This document shows positions 19,258 to 31,288 of a stretch of 64,000 nt of DNA, piece by piece (position 1 is the first letter of the stretch; each line of letters opens with the position of its first letter). The position numbers and the translations under genes are program-made. Source of the DNA: Anthoceros angustus (Eukaryota > Streptophyta > Anthocerotopsida > Anthocerotales > Anthocerotaceae); the NCBI GenBank assembly GCA_010909165.1, contig MU008208.1, forward strand, positions 215,545 through 279,544, written 5' to 3'. The notes below the pieces were generated by a model. The model did no database searches. It saw nothing but the letters and a program-made list of their open reading frames with translations, and was not told the DNA's origin.

Positions 19258-22200
19258 ATGTTCCTCCAGAGTGACAATCGGCTTCCACCGGATTTTGTAG
19301 GGGCGAGGAAAAGCGATCTTGTCGCAATTCAGAGGGACTTTGATACTCGGAAGAGGAACGCAATACCGGCAGGCGCTGTGCAGGGTGTGTCGAGTTTGTA
19401 TCTCTGCGACACCGCAAACCCCGTGCAATGTGGACCATCGATGGTGTGTTTCGTCTCTCTACACTCGAACTTCATAGGAACTGGAATTGTAGACAAACCA
19501 TGTGGTCTTGCATCTGAATCTGTTGAGATGACTTCTACGGTGTGGAGGCGCATAAACATCACCAAGACTTCCTCGGTGTGTTCCCCACACTCCAAGAAAC
19601 GTGAACCTCTATGCGCTATGGAGCGAGTCCGGAAGTTCGAGGCATGGAGGAAGAGGACAAATCGATCGCCGACATTGCGCCGTTTGTTTGCAGCGGATGA
19701 AAGCGTCGGCACGGCTCAACCTCGCGATGAATCACCGATTGCCGAACGTATCGGGAAGGATGGGTAATGAGAGATGCTCTTTCCACCCCAAGCCCGAGTG
19801 AAACATTTGTAGCGAGCGATGTGTGGATTTGATTCAAAAAGGCGGGCATGTGGGGTTCCATTGTCCAAAAGCGATAGCGAGGTAGTGACAGTGGACTTTC
19901 GGAAACCATGCTGCAACAAGCTCTGTGTGCAAACTCTGTGCAAGGCAAACTTGCAAGAGCAGCGGTATCGTTATCTGAGGATGGGGAGGGCGGAGCAAGA
20001 AGCGTTTTTGCAGTCACTAGTGGATGTGGACATCGCGGCGAAACCTAAGGAGAAGGTCATCACACATATCATGGGAACTGGGCGCATTCGGTGTTGTTTG
20101 CAAGCATTCCGGAGAGTTCTTGCATAGGTTCCAGCGGTATGAGGAGTTGAAGGCGGTATTGTGCAATGCTCCATGGGGCGGAGCGGGCCAATCTCGGCAA
20201 CCCTCGTCGCATGCGGAGGCTGTTGCATGGATGGATTCCACTTTTCAATTCATGTCGAAAGGCGCGAGCGTCGATGTTTTCACATGCCCGATACATTTTC
20301 CAAGTTGGAAATATGGGCCCGATCAAAGGATGCGGTCCTCCATGAAGTTCGTCTCCTGCGTATTTCTTAACCGTGGAGAAACAACTTTCCAAGGTCCGGA
20401 TACCAAAATCAAACAGGTTTTCTACTTGTTCTGCGAGGGCCTCAAGCGCACTATTCGCAACACATCGGCAAGGCGGATCAAGGTTTGTTCCTTTAATCAC
20501 AAGGCGAATCAAGCGGGAAATTCGAATCTTCGTTGACATGTTGCGGCATGGTAGGGACCGTGTTTATCCAATCGGTTTTATGGCGTCATGCCACGACGGT
20601 GATAACATGTGGGCATCGGCACCATCGTGCTTACAATGGCGGTGGCGTCCATGGTGGCTGCGTGCATGATGTTTGGGCGGCATGCCGGTGCCTATGTAAC
20701 CATAGCTCCGGTTACAGCGCGGCATGCGCGCCTATGGTTACATGGCGCGTGACGGCATCCCGCTATGGCTCGTTACATCGGCGCCGGCATGCGGCCCTAT
20801 GCCATAGCTCGGGTGCGGGCGCCGGCATGCCGGCCCTATGTACATAGCTCGGAGTGCGGGCGGCGCATGAGCGCCTTTATTGCTTTGCTCCTATTACATA
20901 CGGACATCGGCGCCTATGTTCATACACGGTTTTTGCAGCAAGTCATGACCCGACCTATGAGTAATGGTTATGCGGAGGCATCGCGCGCCTATCATCGGTT
21001 TATGCGAGCAGGCGACCTATCCGCAATATGTGGACGGCGCCTATGGGCATATATTGTTCCCCATGGGTATAGTGCATGCGCAATACATGGTCGCCATACA
21101 TCCGGTGCCTTCACGCCTTAGTCCTTGCATGCGGTGAGTGGCTCACGTATGCTGTGTGGTGTGCCCGTACTCATGTAGGAGTTTTGTGGTCAAATGTGGT
21201 GGAGATCGGTGCAATCCTTGTTTTGACATGTGCATATTTTCGGTTGTGCGAGGGTGAAGGGGCCGGCGTCTCATCGACGTCTCTGAGCGAGAGGGACAAA
21301 GCGCAAAGCATCGCTCTAAAAGTTATGCTCAACCTCACAAGTACATGCTTCGCTATCGGTATGGACCAAAAGAAGACCGAAACTGCCCCATTTTATTCGA
21401 TACCCAAAAGATTTAGCGGATAGTTCACTTATTAATGTTCATGTAGTGGGCGTATGGTGCATAATTACACTTTCAAGGCGAGCGTATTTGCATTATGCCA
21501 ATTTGGAATGACGCGAATCTAACTATCAACATAATTCAAGATGTCATATTTTCATATGAAGGGTGCTTCCAAAGTGCTTTATCTCCGACTTGACAATACA
21601 TGCCGGAGAACAAAAATCAGTTGTTATTCGCATACCTAAATATGCTCGTTGACCTTCAAGTGTTTGTGAAAGTCAAGGTTGGTTTCCTTCGTTGGTCACA
21701 CACATGATCGTAGATCAAATGTTTTCTTGTTTCTCAAGCTTCCGAGACAAAGAGGCTTTTACAATAGATACAGCGGACATTCGGCAGACATTCACTCCAA
21801 AACCGAAGTGAAGATTATAAGCGTAGCGGACTTTCGTTCATATGTATGGCCGATCAGAAAGGAGCAAGAGGATATGCATACAAGGCGGCGGTGAAACTTG
21901 AACAACCTTTCCTTCCCATCGGTTCAAAATCACACGGAAGAACGGCAAGACCGTGGCCATTCGTTGTTCGCGAAGCGGATTCCACTTCACCGGTGGGAAT
22001 CAAGATGGTTTAGAATTTTTGAACTTCGTTCCCACCATTGCAGTTGGTCCGCTCCGCTTATGGCTTTGAAAGCGAAAGACAAAAAGGCGGGATGGTGGTC
22101 TGTCGCCATCGAAGGTGTGAAGCACTTGAAGAATGGGTTATTGAACTTGAGGACATACATAATGGCGGAGAGTGTGGTGGAGGTTGTTTTGGATTGATCA

Positions 22201-22860
22201 AGAGGAATCGCCTTATTGTGGAGAACAACATAGCTCTTGTGCTAAAAGCATGGAGATGGTACAATAGGCGGAGGCGGGGGAACTTGCCTCCGCTCCAAGT
22301 CCTCAAGAGGTTGTCCTCGTGAGCATTACTCGAGAGGTACCCCAACGCGATATGTATTTGGGGCATATCGAATATTGGTCGCCAATGACAAATTGAAAAA
22401 TGAATGGGGATATCAAGGAGATACGGAAAGGAATGTTCATCGCTACTCCATGTGCGAGACGCACATAATTTTGGATTGGGAAGGTGGGCGTGGACTTTAA
22501 TTGTGAGAAGCCTTCGCTTATGGTCCAGTGGAAACACACCGATGCGTTTGAAGGAAATATGTTGAAGAATTTTTGTTCGGGGGAGCATACGGCCAGGCAG
22601 GACATGAGGGTGGGAAAAGAGGATTACCAAAGAACATCCAACGGTTGTTTGTTGACAAGACTATAATCCTCTATTATGGATTCAACTTGAATGGAAGGAA
22701 ACACTTGTATGCTTGAGATAAGAAGGCCATTCGAAAAACTAAATCATCGGCTTCGCCCTTTCACAACTGTGAGAGGACGATAGCGACTGTGATAGCGGAG
22801 GTCCTATATTGGATGAAGGAATTGAGTCGAGGAGGAAATTATGCGGATGTTTGAAAGGGC
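19258..22860 (+). pseudogene. DDE-like transposase (DUF7869-like), transposon copy 2
   Basis: Fragments in shifting frames match the minus-strand gene of copy 1 in order. They are a cysteine motif block FRKPCCNKLC followed by QEQRYRYLRMGRAEQEAFLQ (about 19900-20010); RYEELKAVLCNAPWGGAG (about 20135); IGMDQKKTE (about 21355); VLYLRLDNTC (about 21573); VGHTHDRRSNVF (about 21692); VENNIALVLKAWRWYNRR (about 22220); and IILYYGFNLNGRKHLYA (about 22665). The three acidic motifs GMDQ, LDNT and GHTHDxxD have the spacing of a DDE-type RNase H-fold transposase of the family I remember as DUF7869. In this copy the third motif has lost its last aspartate (RRS instead of QID). A GC-rich block at about 20590-21200 interrupts the gene where copy 1 also has one. 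Not functional as read. Confidence 0.7.
20590..21200. repeat. GC-rich palindromic block inside the transposase gene, copy 2
   Basis: Words such as GCCGGCATGC, CCTATG and CATAGCTC recur about every 40-60 bases (20675, 20720, 20780, 20820). It lies between the RFSTCS block and the GMDQKKTE block, the position occupied by GCCGGCGCC repeats in copy 1 (48960-49230). It is probably an intron grown by repeat expansion. Confidence 0.55.
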
Positions 22861-23634
22861 CAACATAGAACATGCCCTTGCAAAATAGGCGAGCATGTTG
22901 AGTAGTAGATGTTCACAATTATATAGTTCTCTATGGGACTCACCCTATTAGGTGGAAGGCGCCTACTTTATTCTTGCCGCTCATTAATACGATGTTATCA
23001 ATTCAAACCGTGCACAAAGCGGACCGCGAAGAAAGTGTCACCCACATGCTCTTTGTCGTCTTGTCCCAATGCACGAGGTTAATTAATATGCCCATGAACT
23101 CGGAAATGCGATTGTTGCTTCTTGCTATCGCTAACGCGAGATGGGAATGGATAGAAGTTCATCTATGTACAGTGCGGGGAGTGGGTGGGCGCGGCATGCG
23201 GCATACGTGTGCCTTGTATCGACCAGCCACAATAAAATTGGGAAAAAACCGCGCCTTGATGTTGCATTGGCGTGTGCGAGAATACAACCAAGGCCGTACA
23301 CCTCATCCACGTTACAAAGCTGCTGGCTCATGCTCAACACTTCATGCATATCCATATATTTCCCAAACCACTCACCATGCGTGTAAAAGTTGCATATTAC
23401 AAAGCATAGCAGCCCTCTGCAGCCCTACATGGACTTAAATATGGGCATGTTTTGCAGTGCAAAAATTTCTTCCAACAAATCCCTTTGTTTGGCCACCCCA
23501 TGTCATGAACTCATGTTTAAGAACATGTGCCACCCTTTTTTTCCCTCTTACTTTCAAACAAATAGTCCAAGAAGGGTTTGAGTGCCCATGTTGCCGCCGG
23601 TTATTTGTATAAAGTGGGAAAACGCCGCTTCATG
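22861..23634. other. Subterminal region of transposon copy 2, no gene seen
   Basis: Lies between the transposase C-terminus and the right end. Only short open frames occur. A broken GCGCGGCATGCGGC palindrome is at 23186-23205. Confidence 0.5.
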
Positions 23635-23665
23635 TTTATTACGACGGAAAGAACATTATGGTGTT
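23635..23665 (-). repeat. Right terminal inverted repeat, transposon copy 2
   Basis: Reverse complement begins AACACCATAATGTTCTTTCC, matching 12889. It is followed by the CCTC duplication at 23666-23669. Confidence 0.85.
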
Positions 23666-23669
23666 CCTC

Positions 23670-24813
23670 GTCCCTATCCTCCCTGGCGGGTTGCGGCTGA
23701 CTTACCTCAAGGCTGGTTACGTTGGCCGCGTCCTGCTCCTCCTGGGGTTCTTCTCCACCGCTGCCGTCGTCACCGAACAAGGCCACCAAGGCCCCAGTGC
23801 TGTCCCCATGCCCTTCTTCTCCTTCCACTCCTTCTGACCCTTCCGGAGGTCCGTCCAGTTGTAGCGGGTGCCGAGAAGCTTCCAACGCCTTGAGGAGCTC
23901 AGCGTGGTAGTAGGCAAAATCCGAGTCGATTTGCTAGATTGCCTCTTCCACATGCGCCCGGAGCACCCGATAGGGCACCAAGAGGAGGGAAGCGGGAATA
24001 TCTTCCCACACTTCCCTAGGTGGTGAGGGGGTCCGTTCAGGGCGTATGGAGTTGAATCCCTCGATTCGTCCTCCTCCGGACCCGTTTGGCCCTAGAGAAA
24101 TTGAACTCGGGCGCCCTTGCCGCTCACTTCGGTAGGGCCCGGCCCTTTCAAGGCGCCCGCTCTTCTTCCCCATCCTTGAGGAGGTCGTAGTGTCCCACAC
24201 ATGGATCGAGATGAGGCGGTCCATGGGTGGCTTCTTCTCGACTTGGCGGGCCTCCCTGGCTGAACTGGCGGCAGTCATCCTTTGATCGACCCTCTTTCCC
24301 GGCTGCAGGTACATGCGGGAACACCAATAAGTTGTCACCAAGGTGATCCACCTTGGTGAGCGAGTTCGATGGGCGATGATCCGGCCATCACTCACCCTCC
24401 CGTCCCGCAGTCCGACATCAACCAGCCATTGAGTTTGTTAAGCGCGTTCGAACCAGCGCCATACCTTGGCCTCTATCTTTCCCTCGCCTTGGCGGGGTTC
24501 TGGACTCGCCCCAATCTCCTGCTTGGGCTTGTAAACGCCCTCGGGACCTCCAAGGTCCACCTCACGGGATCCTCCGGAGGTTCTTGGATCGAACCTCCTT
24601 GTTGGCCGCTGCCAACATCTTCCGGGCGAACTCCCGGACTAGGGCGACACTGTCAAATGTCCAGACAGCCTGGAACACGTCTAGGTGCCACTCCTTGACC
24701 AATCCCCCCGCCACCTCCAGCCACGGCCCAAAGTCCGGATAGCGCTGGGTGACAATGTTGCGCTCCACCAGGTTGCATGGCGCCCATACCTCCGCAGCCT
24801 TCTTGGGTCCCAT
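23670..24813 (-). pseudogene. LTR-borne ORF, copy B
   Basis: From the ATG at 24813 the minus strand encodes MGPKKAAEVWAPCNLVERNI, RYPDFGPWLEVAGGLVKEWH and DVFQAVWTFDSVALVREFAR, then loses frame near 24560. Further open stretches (24395-23934, containing REVWEDIPASLLLVPYRVL, then 23885-23680 with an acidic tail) suggest a protein of about 380 residues in the intact ancestor. No known domain is recognised; the helical character and acidic tail fit a structural or accessory retroelement protein. The transposon insertion at 23665 cuts the far end. The hairpin at 24336-24358 lies within this frame. Confidence 0.5.
24336..24358. repeat. Short inverted repeat CACCAAGGTG / CACCTTGGTG (copy B)
   Basis: Ten-base arms separated by three bases; counterpart of 3451-3473. 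Confidence 0.7.
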
Positions 24814-25562
24814 CGCCTTCTTCTTCTTACTCCAGCTGAGCGATTGTCCGTGATCGGCTCGGCACGATCGCCCTCTGCGTTGCTCCAACCTCAAAGGTGA
24901 GCCGCGGGTGCTGGCGTTCGGAGAGATAGTGCAGGCGGGGTGCAGGGCGCAGAGCTGCGGTGTCTCGAGGTCGCATGCAGAAATGACCCTCCTCGTCGGC
25001 GGCGTCGTTGGGAGTAATGCCTGGGCGGGAGGGTGCCCTTCCTGTCATGCGCAGTGCATGGCTTACTCTCACCTTGCGCTTCCGCCTACTCTGCCTTCTG
25101 TTGTCGTGATGTCACGGGCGTGAATACACGCCTCGGCCCCAGCAAGGCTCGGTCTGGCTGCTTTGCATGCGATCTTCCATTCAGGACCGTCCACGTGGCG
25201 CCGCTCTGTCTGACTCACGACTCAACTTCTAATTTACTTTCCCTGGCGTACTTGTCTTGTTTTAACCCGGAGTGGGTTCCGGACTTATCCGATACCCCAG
25301 TGCGCGGTCCGTGGCTCGTCGTAGTGGTACCGGGGTCCGTTACCTACTCCGGTCCGAGTACACTCAAGTACACCGCAGTCCGGGCCGTCATGCTTATTCC
25401 TCCTTTTCCGCCTTATTTTTACACTTGGACCTCTGAAAAACAAAACCCAACTTATTTCCTAACCCCCAAGGGAAGTCCGTAGCCCACATAAGGCTCTACC
25501 GGCATCCCTAAGAGTGGCTTGATAGCTAGAAACGAAGGGTTGATAGCTGGGTGGGAGGCTTG

Positions 25563-26039
25563 TCAATAGCGTACTCTGACATCAAGCTCGATCATGATAC
25601 TGACCAAGGAAATGAATTGTGACTGGTCATCGAACTTGCCTACAAAGGTAGCTGCCTTATCGCCTTCACGCATGCGAAAGCTCAGCCAAATCTGAGAACA
25701 CATGGTGACCATGTTCTTGACGTCATAAGTGTCACTGAGCTGCTTCCACATTTCCTCGGCACTGGTGAGGTAAGCAATGTTTGGGACAAGCACGTCGTCC
25801 AAACCGCTTATGAGAAGAGCTCGAGCAACATTATTAGAGTGTGACCATTTGTCCTGATCATATTGATTGGCATTTGCTGCAGCGCGAGGAGTGCTCCCAC
25901 ACACCACGTCCCACACATGTCGAGCTTCAAGAGCAGTCCTCATGCGGATACTCCACATAGGATACTTCTGCCCATTGAATCGGTCTTGTTCTTTAAATTC
26001 TGATGTATATGTAGGTTGGTGCATAGGGAGAGCGAACAT
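25563..26039 (-). pseudogene. gag: Ty1/copia gag fragment
   Basis: The 158-codon minus-strand frame begins near 26039 and has the hallmarks of copia gag: a start region followed by RFNGQKYPMWSIRMRTALEA, WSHSNNVARALLISGLDDVL and AEEMWKQLSDTYDVKNMVTM. These belong to the helical gag domain that builds the particle shell. It lacks the C-terminal zinc knuckle and all of pol, and it ends 65 bp from LTR copy B, so it is a truncated piece. I see no matching LTR next to it. Confidence 0.8.
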
Positions 26040-26397
26040 GTGTTGTCCAGTCCTCCAAGGCCAGGCTGAAGGTTCCCGAGGCTTCCGGGCAAAGGCTGGG
26101 CAGCTTGCCGTGCTCCAATGCCAGGTTGTGGTGGAGGTTGCCCGGGTGCTGCTCCAGCCGCAGGCAGAGGGTTCTGAAAATCAGCAAGGTAAGGGCTATG
26201 CGCACTAAACCCTGCCCCGACTCCAGACAGTGGATTTCCGCGCCCAACTCCGGCGCCAGGCAGAGGATTGGCAGCTCCAGCTCCTGCTGGCAGTGGAGCT
26301 CTGAATCCAGCCCTTGAAGGCGGCAGAAGGTTGAGAAATCGAACCACTGCCGGTGGGAGGAAGAGCTAGTCGAAGGCCTCGATTTTGTCTTGATGAA
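26040..26397. other. No gene seen between the copia gag piece and the tandem repeat
   Basis: The minus strand shows a glycine/proline/alanine-rich frame (GAGAANPLPGAG, about 26270) with imperfect repeats of PLPGAG type. It could be the leader of the copia gag or low-complexity sequence. Confidence 0.35.
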
Positions 26398-27255
26398 AAA
26401 CACGCCGGCCCGTCTTGAAGAAGGATGGAGTAATTGACGTGGTGGCGGATAGCGCCGGGCCACCAAAGAGGAGGCCAGCGGCGTTGCTCGGCCGGTCATC
26501 CGATGCATGCCTTGCCGTATTACGTATCCACGAGATTTGATGTGGATGCAAGTGTTGTCGAAGAAGAACCTGCACCCCCCGATGCAGTGGTAGGGCCAGT
26601 GCCGGCCATTCAGACTGTGCTCTAAAAAATTTTGTGTGTGCATGAAGCAAGGTGAGAAGGGAGGCCGGAAAAGGCGTTTGTATTATGGAAGAGGCGTGCA
26701 AAGTTGTGCAACCATCACAACAGCAGTGAAAGGGGGCAGATTCGCCAAGGTAAGCTCGCGTCCTTCAATTTTTCCGCGCTCACGTCCGTTGATGCTCGCA
26801 TGCCACGCGGGATCTCGCGATGACTAACTTGGAAAAACACGCCGGCCGTGCGGCCCCGAAGGATGGAGTAATTGGCGTGGTGGCGGATGGCGGGCCGAGG
26901 AGGCCAGCGGGCGTTGCTCGGCCGGTCATCCGATGCATGCCTTGCCGTATTACGTATCTACGGTTCGATGTGGATGCAAGTGTTGTCGAAGAAGAACACC
27001 CCGATGCGTGGTAGGGCCGGTCTGCCATTGAATGCTCTAAAATTTTGTGTGTGCATGAAGCAAGGTGAGAAGGGAGGCCGGGAAAAGGCGTTTGACGACT
27101 ATGGAAGAGGCGTGCAAAGTTGTGCAACCATGGTGAGCAGTGAAAGGGGGCGAGGCAGTTCATGACGAGGTAAGCTCGCGTCCTTCAATTTTTCCTATGC
27201 TCACGTCCGTTGATGCTCGCATGCCACGCGGGATCTCGATGACTAATCGAAAACA
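26398..27255. repeat. Tandem duplication of about 430 bp
   Basis: Units 26398-26830 and 26831-27255 match throughout, from CACGCCGGCC to GATGACTAA, with scattered short deletions in the second unit. No domain recognised. Confidence 0.8.
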
Positions 27256-27867
27256 CCCCACATGCGATTAAGCCGCTTGGTAAGCGATCCGACTCGAAAC
27301 CCCTGTTGGAATGTGCCTTGAAGTGTTTTTTTTTGTTTTTTTGGTTAAGTGTGGTGTGAAAATAAGTCGGGTTGACAGTAGGCAAAGGTATTTATAGAAG
27401 AAATGTCCTTGGCCTATGGGGTTTTTCTTGTTTTATTTCTTAGGTTAGATAATAAATGGAGAACTTCGATGTTCCTTGGCCCATGGACTTGGGATGTCCA
27501 CTAAAAGTCTATATATGTGAGGTAGGGGTTGGTATAATTAGGGAATGATAGGTCTATAGGCTTGGAGTCAATCGATTGGGCGGTGGTGAGCAGTGTGGGG
27601 TTGTGGATTGGGGTGTGGAGGCGGTCGTGAGGTCGAGCAGGGGAAACACGGGGAACTTAACCCTAGGAAATGTAGTCCGTTCAAACAGCAGCGCAATGGG
27701 CGGCGGCGGCGGGCGCAGCACGGCGGGCGCGCGAAGTCGAGGCTGCGTCTGGAGGACATTGCGATCTGCGGGGAGGCGCGAGGCGCACCCACGAAGGAGC
27801 TCGAACCCCCATCAGCGCCCGATCGCGCGGCTAGAGGAGGAAGGCGCTACGGTGGCGGATTGGCGAG
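27256..27867. other. No gene seen
   Basis: Contains a T-rich run (27329-27345) and a GC-rich segment from about 27570. Open frames are short and overlap on both strands. Confidence 0.4.
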
Positions 27868-30800
27868 GTAGGAACCACAGGCCCGGCCCACAGGTCGTGG
27901 CGGTGTCGGATTTGGTGAGGCCGGGAGACAGAGGATGGCGCCCAAAGTCACAGTGAAATTGCTTGCCCAATGGCCAAACATGGATCATTGGAAAGTTTGG
28001 GAAATTGAAGGAGTGTAGCTTCATGGAAGAAGCGGTGGAATTACATGAACTTGGGAGTGCGAGTGTGCTCGCCATCGAAGGACAAGCAAGCGGGCGAGGG
28101 AATTAGGCGAAGCCTGAGATTGGGACTGGAATTGGTTAGGAGAGTGTATGGGCGCGGCGGAGGAGGCGGTGGTTTGGTGATGGAATCCGGAAAAGGAGCC
28201 TGGCCAGCGGCGCCCTGGTTAAGGCGTAATCAGGAACAGTGGTGTGGCCGAGTGCTTGTGAGCGGTTGATGGGTTTGGCGGATGGCTCCTATGTTTCTCT
28301 GACACAAGCGGGATTATTTGTCGACCACTTCTGCTGTTCCTCCATGAAGTTGTCAAGGCGAAAATCGATTGAGACGAATTCTCTTGACAAGTTGTGTGAA
28401 GAGAGGTTGAACTGATTTCTCCTACCCTCGGCCCTCTCTAATTTCACCATTTACGGTCCATCTTTATGTGCATGCTAGCGCCGAGGTGAAATTGTGGCCT
28501 CCCTTCACATGTGGAAGCCGGTTAGGGAGGTGAAGTGGGCGGAGGAGCCCAAGGAGGAAATCGAGGAATCGGACGGTGAGTCGTGGCGGCGATTCGAGGA
28601 AGAGAAGGAAATTTCTACCAGCAAAGAGGAAGGCCGGGGTGGCGGCGGCCTCGGAAAAGGTGAAGGTGGCCAGCGTCAGGTCAGCAGGCGGGCCTGCGAA
28701 AATGAAAAGCGGCGGTTGAGGTGGCGGAAGAGGAGGCGCGATCCGAGGAAGACAATTTTCTTGACTGGATGCGGATGATGAACCAACCCGGAGGGATTAG
28801 GGGCGACCTCGAGCGGACCCCTCCTCGGCATGGGAAGAGATTTTCAAGGGGACTCCAGCAGCAGGTGGATGCCGGAATTGGTGAGGTGCGCACCTTCGGG
28901 AAGGAAAGTGCTCGGAGGGATGGCGTCTGCGGGGCCGCCTGGTGGTTGCGAGCCCACATCGATGATCCGGGCCCAAGCGGTTGTTGGATCAAGCGGCCTT
29001 GGCTCTCACATGGCTCGGTGTGCAAGGCGGAGGAAGTGGTGAAGGCCAGTTTGTGAAGGAGGCCAAGCGCAAGCAAGCTGGAGGAAGACAAGCGGGCCCT
29101 AGAGGAAATAAGGGCCAAGATTCAGAGGAGTTGTGCAGGCTCGGGAGAAGTTGCGAGGCCATGACGAGTCGAGCTCATGGCTCAAATTAAGGATGCCCAC
29201 AGACAAACCGGAGATGCGGGGAGTTGTTGCGAGCCCGGGAGGCGAGGCGGCCTCGGTGGAGAAGGCCCATAAGGCGGAGGCAGTATAAGCAGGAGGCGGG
29301 ATGAGGCACGTGGCAGGGAAAGGACAAAGGGAAAGGCGAGTAGCGGGACCACGGCGGGGTAGTGGAAGGAACTACGAAGGAAGGAAGCGACAAGTGTGGC
29401 AAAACACCTACGGGGTTGTTGAGCAGCGGCGGTCGTGGAGTCCACCATGAGTGGAAGGCACACTGCATTGGCGAGCCCAACTGGAAGCGGCCAAGAGCGG
29501 AGCGGCAGGATGCGCGGCACCCGCGAGGACATGGACCAAGCAACCGGTGTAGCCTACGGGAGGAGGGTAAGCACCTCGGCCATGTTGAGGAGGTAGGAAC
29601 CACAGGTGACCCCACATCGTGGCAGTGTGCGTTGGGAGGCCGGAAGGTGAGAGGATGGCGCCCAAAGTCTGCTTGCTTGCCCAATGGCCAAACATGGATC
29701 ATTGGAAAGTTTGGTGGTGAAGAGTGGGTTTCATGGAAGAAGCGGTGGAATTACATGAACTTGGGGTGGTGCGAGTGTCGCCACACGAAGGACAAGCAAC
29801 GGGCGAGTTAAAGAAGCCGGGATTGGGACTGGAATTGGTTAGGAGGTGTATGGGCGAGAGGAGGAGGCGGTGGTTTGGTGATGGAACCGTCCGGAAAAGA
29901 AGCCTGACGGCCGCCGCCTGGTTAAGGCGGGCGTGTCGAACCAATTTGGTTGTGAGGTAGCAGAGATTGATGGGTTTGGCGGATGGCTCCTATGTTTCTG
30001 ACCTGAAGCGAGGATTATTTGTCGACCACTTCTGCTGTTCCTTCATGAAGTGGTCAAGGCGAAAATCGATTGAGGGAATTCTCTTGACAAGTTGTGTGAA
30101 GAGGTTGAACTGATTTCTCCTACCCTCGGCCCTCTCTAATTTCACCATTTACGGTCCATCTTTATGCATGCTAGCGCCGAGGTGAAATTGTGGCCTCCCT
30201 CCACATGTGGAAGCCGGTTAGGGAGGTGAAGTGGAAGGCGGAGGAGCCCAAGGAGGAAATCGGAGGTGGGAGTCGGTGGCGGCAGGCGATTCGAGGAAGA
30301 GAAGGAAATTTCTACCAGCAAAGAGGAAGGCCGGGGGTGGCGGCGGCCTCGGAAAAGGTGAAGGTGGATCAGCGTCACAGGTCAGCAGGCCCTGAAAATG
30401 AAGGCCAAGCGGTTGAGGTGGCGGAAGAGGCGCGCGATCGAGGACAATTTCTTGACTGGATGCGGATGATGAATCAACTCCGGAGGGTTTAGGGGCGACC
30501 TCGAGCGGACCCCTCCTCGGCATGGGAAGAGATTTTCAAGGGGACTCCAGCAGCAGGTGGATGCAGGAATTGGTGAGGTGCGCACCTTCTGGGGAGGAAA
30601 GTTCTCGGCGGAGGGATGGCGTCTGGCGGCGGGGCCGCCACAAGTGGACTTGCGGGGCACCACATCGATGATCCGGGCCAAGCGGTTGTTGGATCAAGCG
30701 GCTTTAGCTCTCACATGGCTCGGTGTGCAAGGCGGAGGAAGTGGTGAAGGCCGGGTTTGTGAAGGAGGCCAAGCGCAAGCAGAGGAAGACAAGCGGAACC

Positions 30801-31288
30801 TAGAAATAAGGGCCAAGATTCGAAGATTATGCGGGGCCGGAGAAGTTGCAAGCCATGCGAGCGGCGGAAGCTCATGGCTCAAATTAAGGATGCCCAGAGC
30901 GAACCGGAGATGCGGGGAGTTGTTGCGAGCCCGGGAGGCGAGGCGGCCTCGGTGGAAAGGCCCATAAGCTGGCGGAGCAGTATAAGCAGGAGGCGGGATG
31001 AGGCACGTGGCGGCAGGCGATTCGAGGAAGACAAGCGGAAGAGGAGGCGGTGGCGGGACCACGGCGGGGTAGTGGAAGGAACTACGAGGAAGGCGGCAAC
31101 AGTGGCGAAACACCTACGGGGTTCTTTGAGCAGCGGCGGTCGTGGAGTCCACTACAGCGGTAGTGGGCGCTACCGGCATTGGCGCCCAACTCAGGCGGCG
31201 GGCGGAGGCGGCAGGATGCGTGGCGCCTCGCGGACATGGACCAGCAACGGTGTAGCCTACGGGAGGAGGGTAAGCACCTCGGCTGAGG
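27868..31288 (+). mobile_element. Retroelement block in two tandem copies of 1.7 kb
   Basis: Unit one (27868-29586) and unit two (29587-31288) match along their whole length. Each begins near GAGGTAGGAACCACAGG and contains, on the plus strand, MAPKVTVKLLAQWPNMDHWK (first unit, 27935), then FMEEAVELHELG, ICRPLLLFLHEVVKAKID, REVKWxAEEPKEEI, NFLDWMRMMNQ and a charged coiled-coil-like tail. The start MxPK...W and the order of helices recall the MGPKKAAEVW ORF, so this may be a third subfamily. Many frameshifts; pseudogenes. The end of the unit recurs at 31200-31288. Confidence 0.5.

Larger units (their letters stand above)
12889..23665. mobile_element. DNA transposon, copy 2: methyltransferase (minus) and transposase (plus)
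   Basis: Bounded by inverted ends of at least 24 matching bases beginning AACACCATAATGTTCTTTCC and by CCTC on both sides (12885-12888, 23666-23669). The related LTR copy A has a single CCTC at 1335-1338 at the matching place, which acts as an empty site. Inside, a ParB-like/DNA methyltransferase gene runs leftward (about 17420-14560) and a transposase gene runs rightward (about 19258-22860), so the two diverge from an intergenic region at about 18500-19250. The internal tandem duplication adds about 1.2 kb; from the second left end (14122) the element measures 9.5 kb. Gene order is the mirror image of copy 1 (44711-55502). Both genes carry frameshifts. I know of no named superfamily with this gene pair. 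Confidence 0.8.
23666..25498 (-). mobile_element. Long LTR copy B, 5' portion
   Basis: Continues LTR copy B after the transposon. It aligns with 1338-1655 and 3097-4540 of copy A. On the minus strand it starts TGTGGGCTACGGACTTCCC at 25498 and contains the LTR-borne ORF. Confidence 0.65.
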
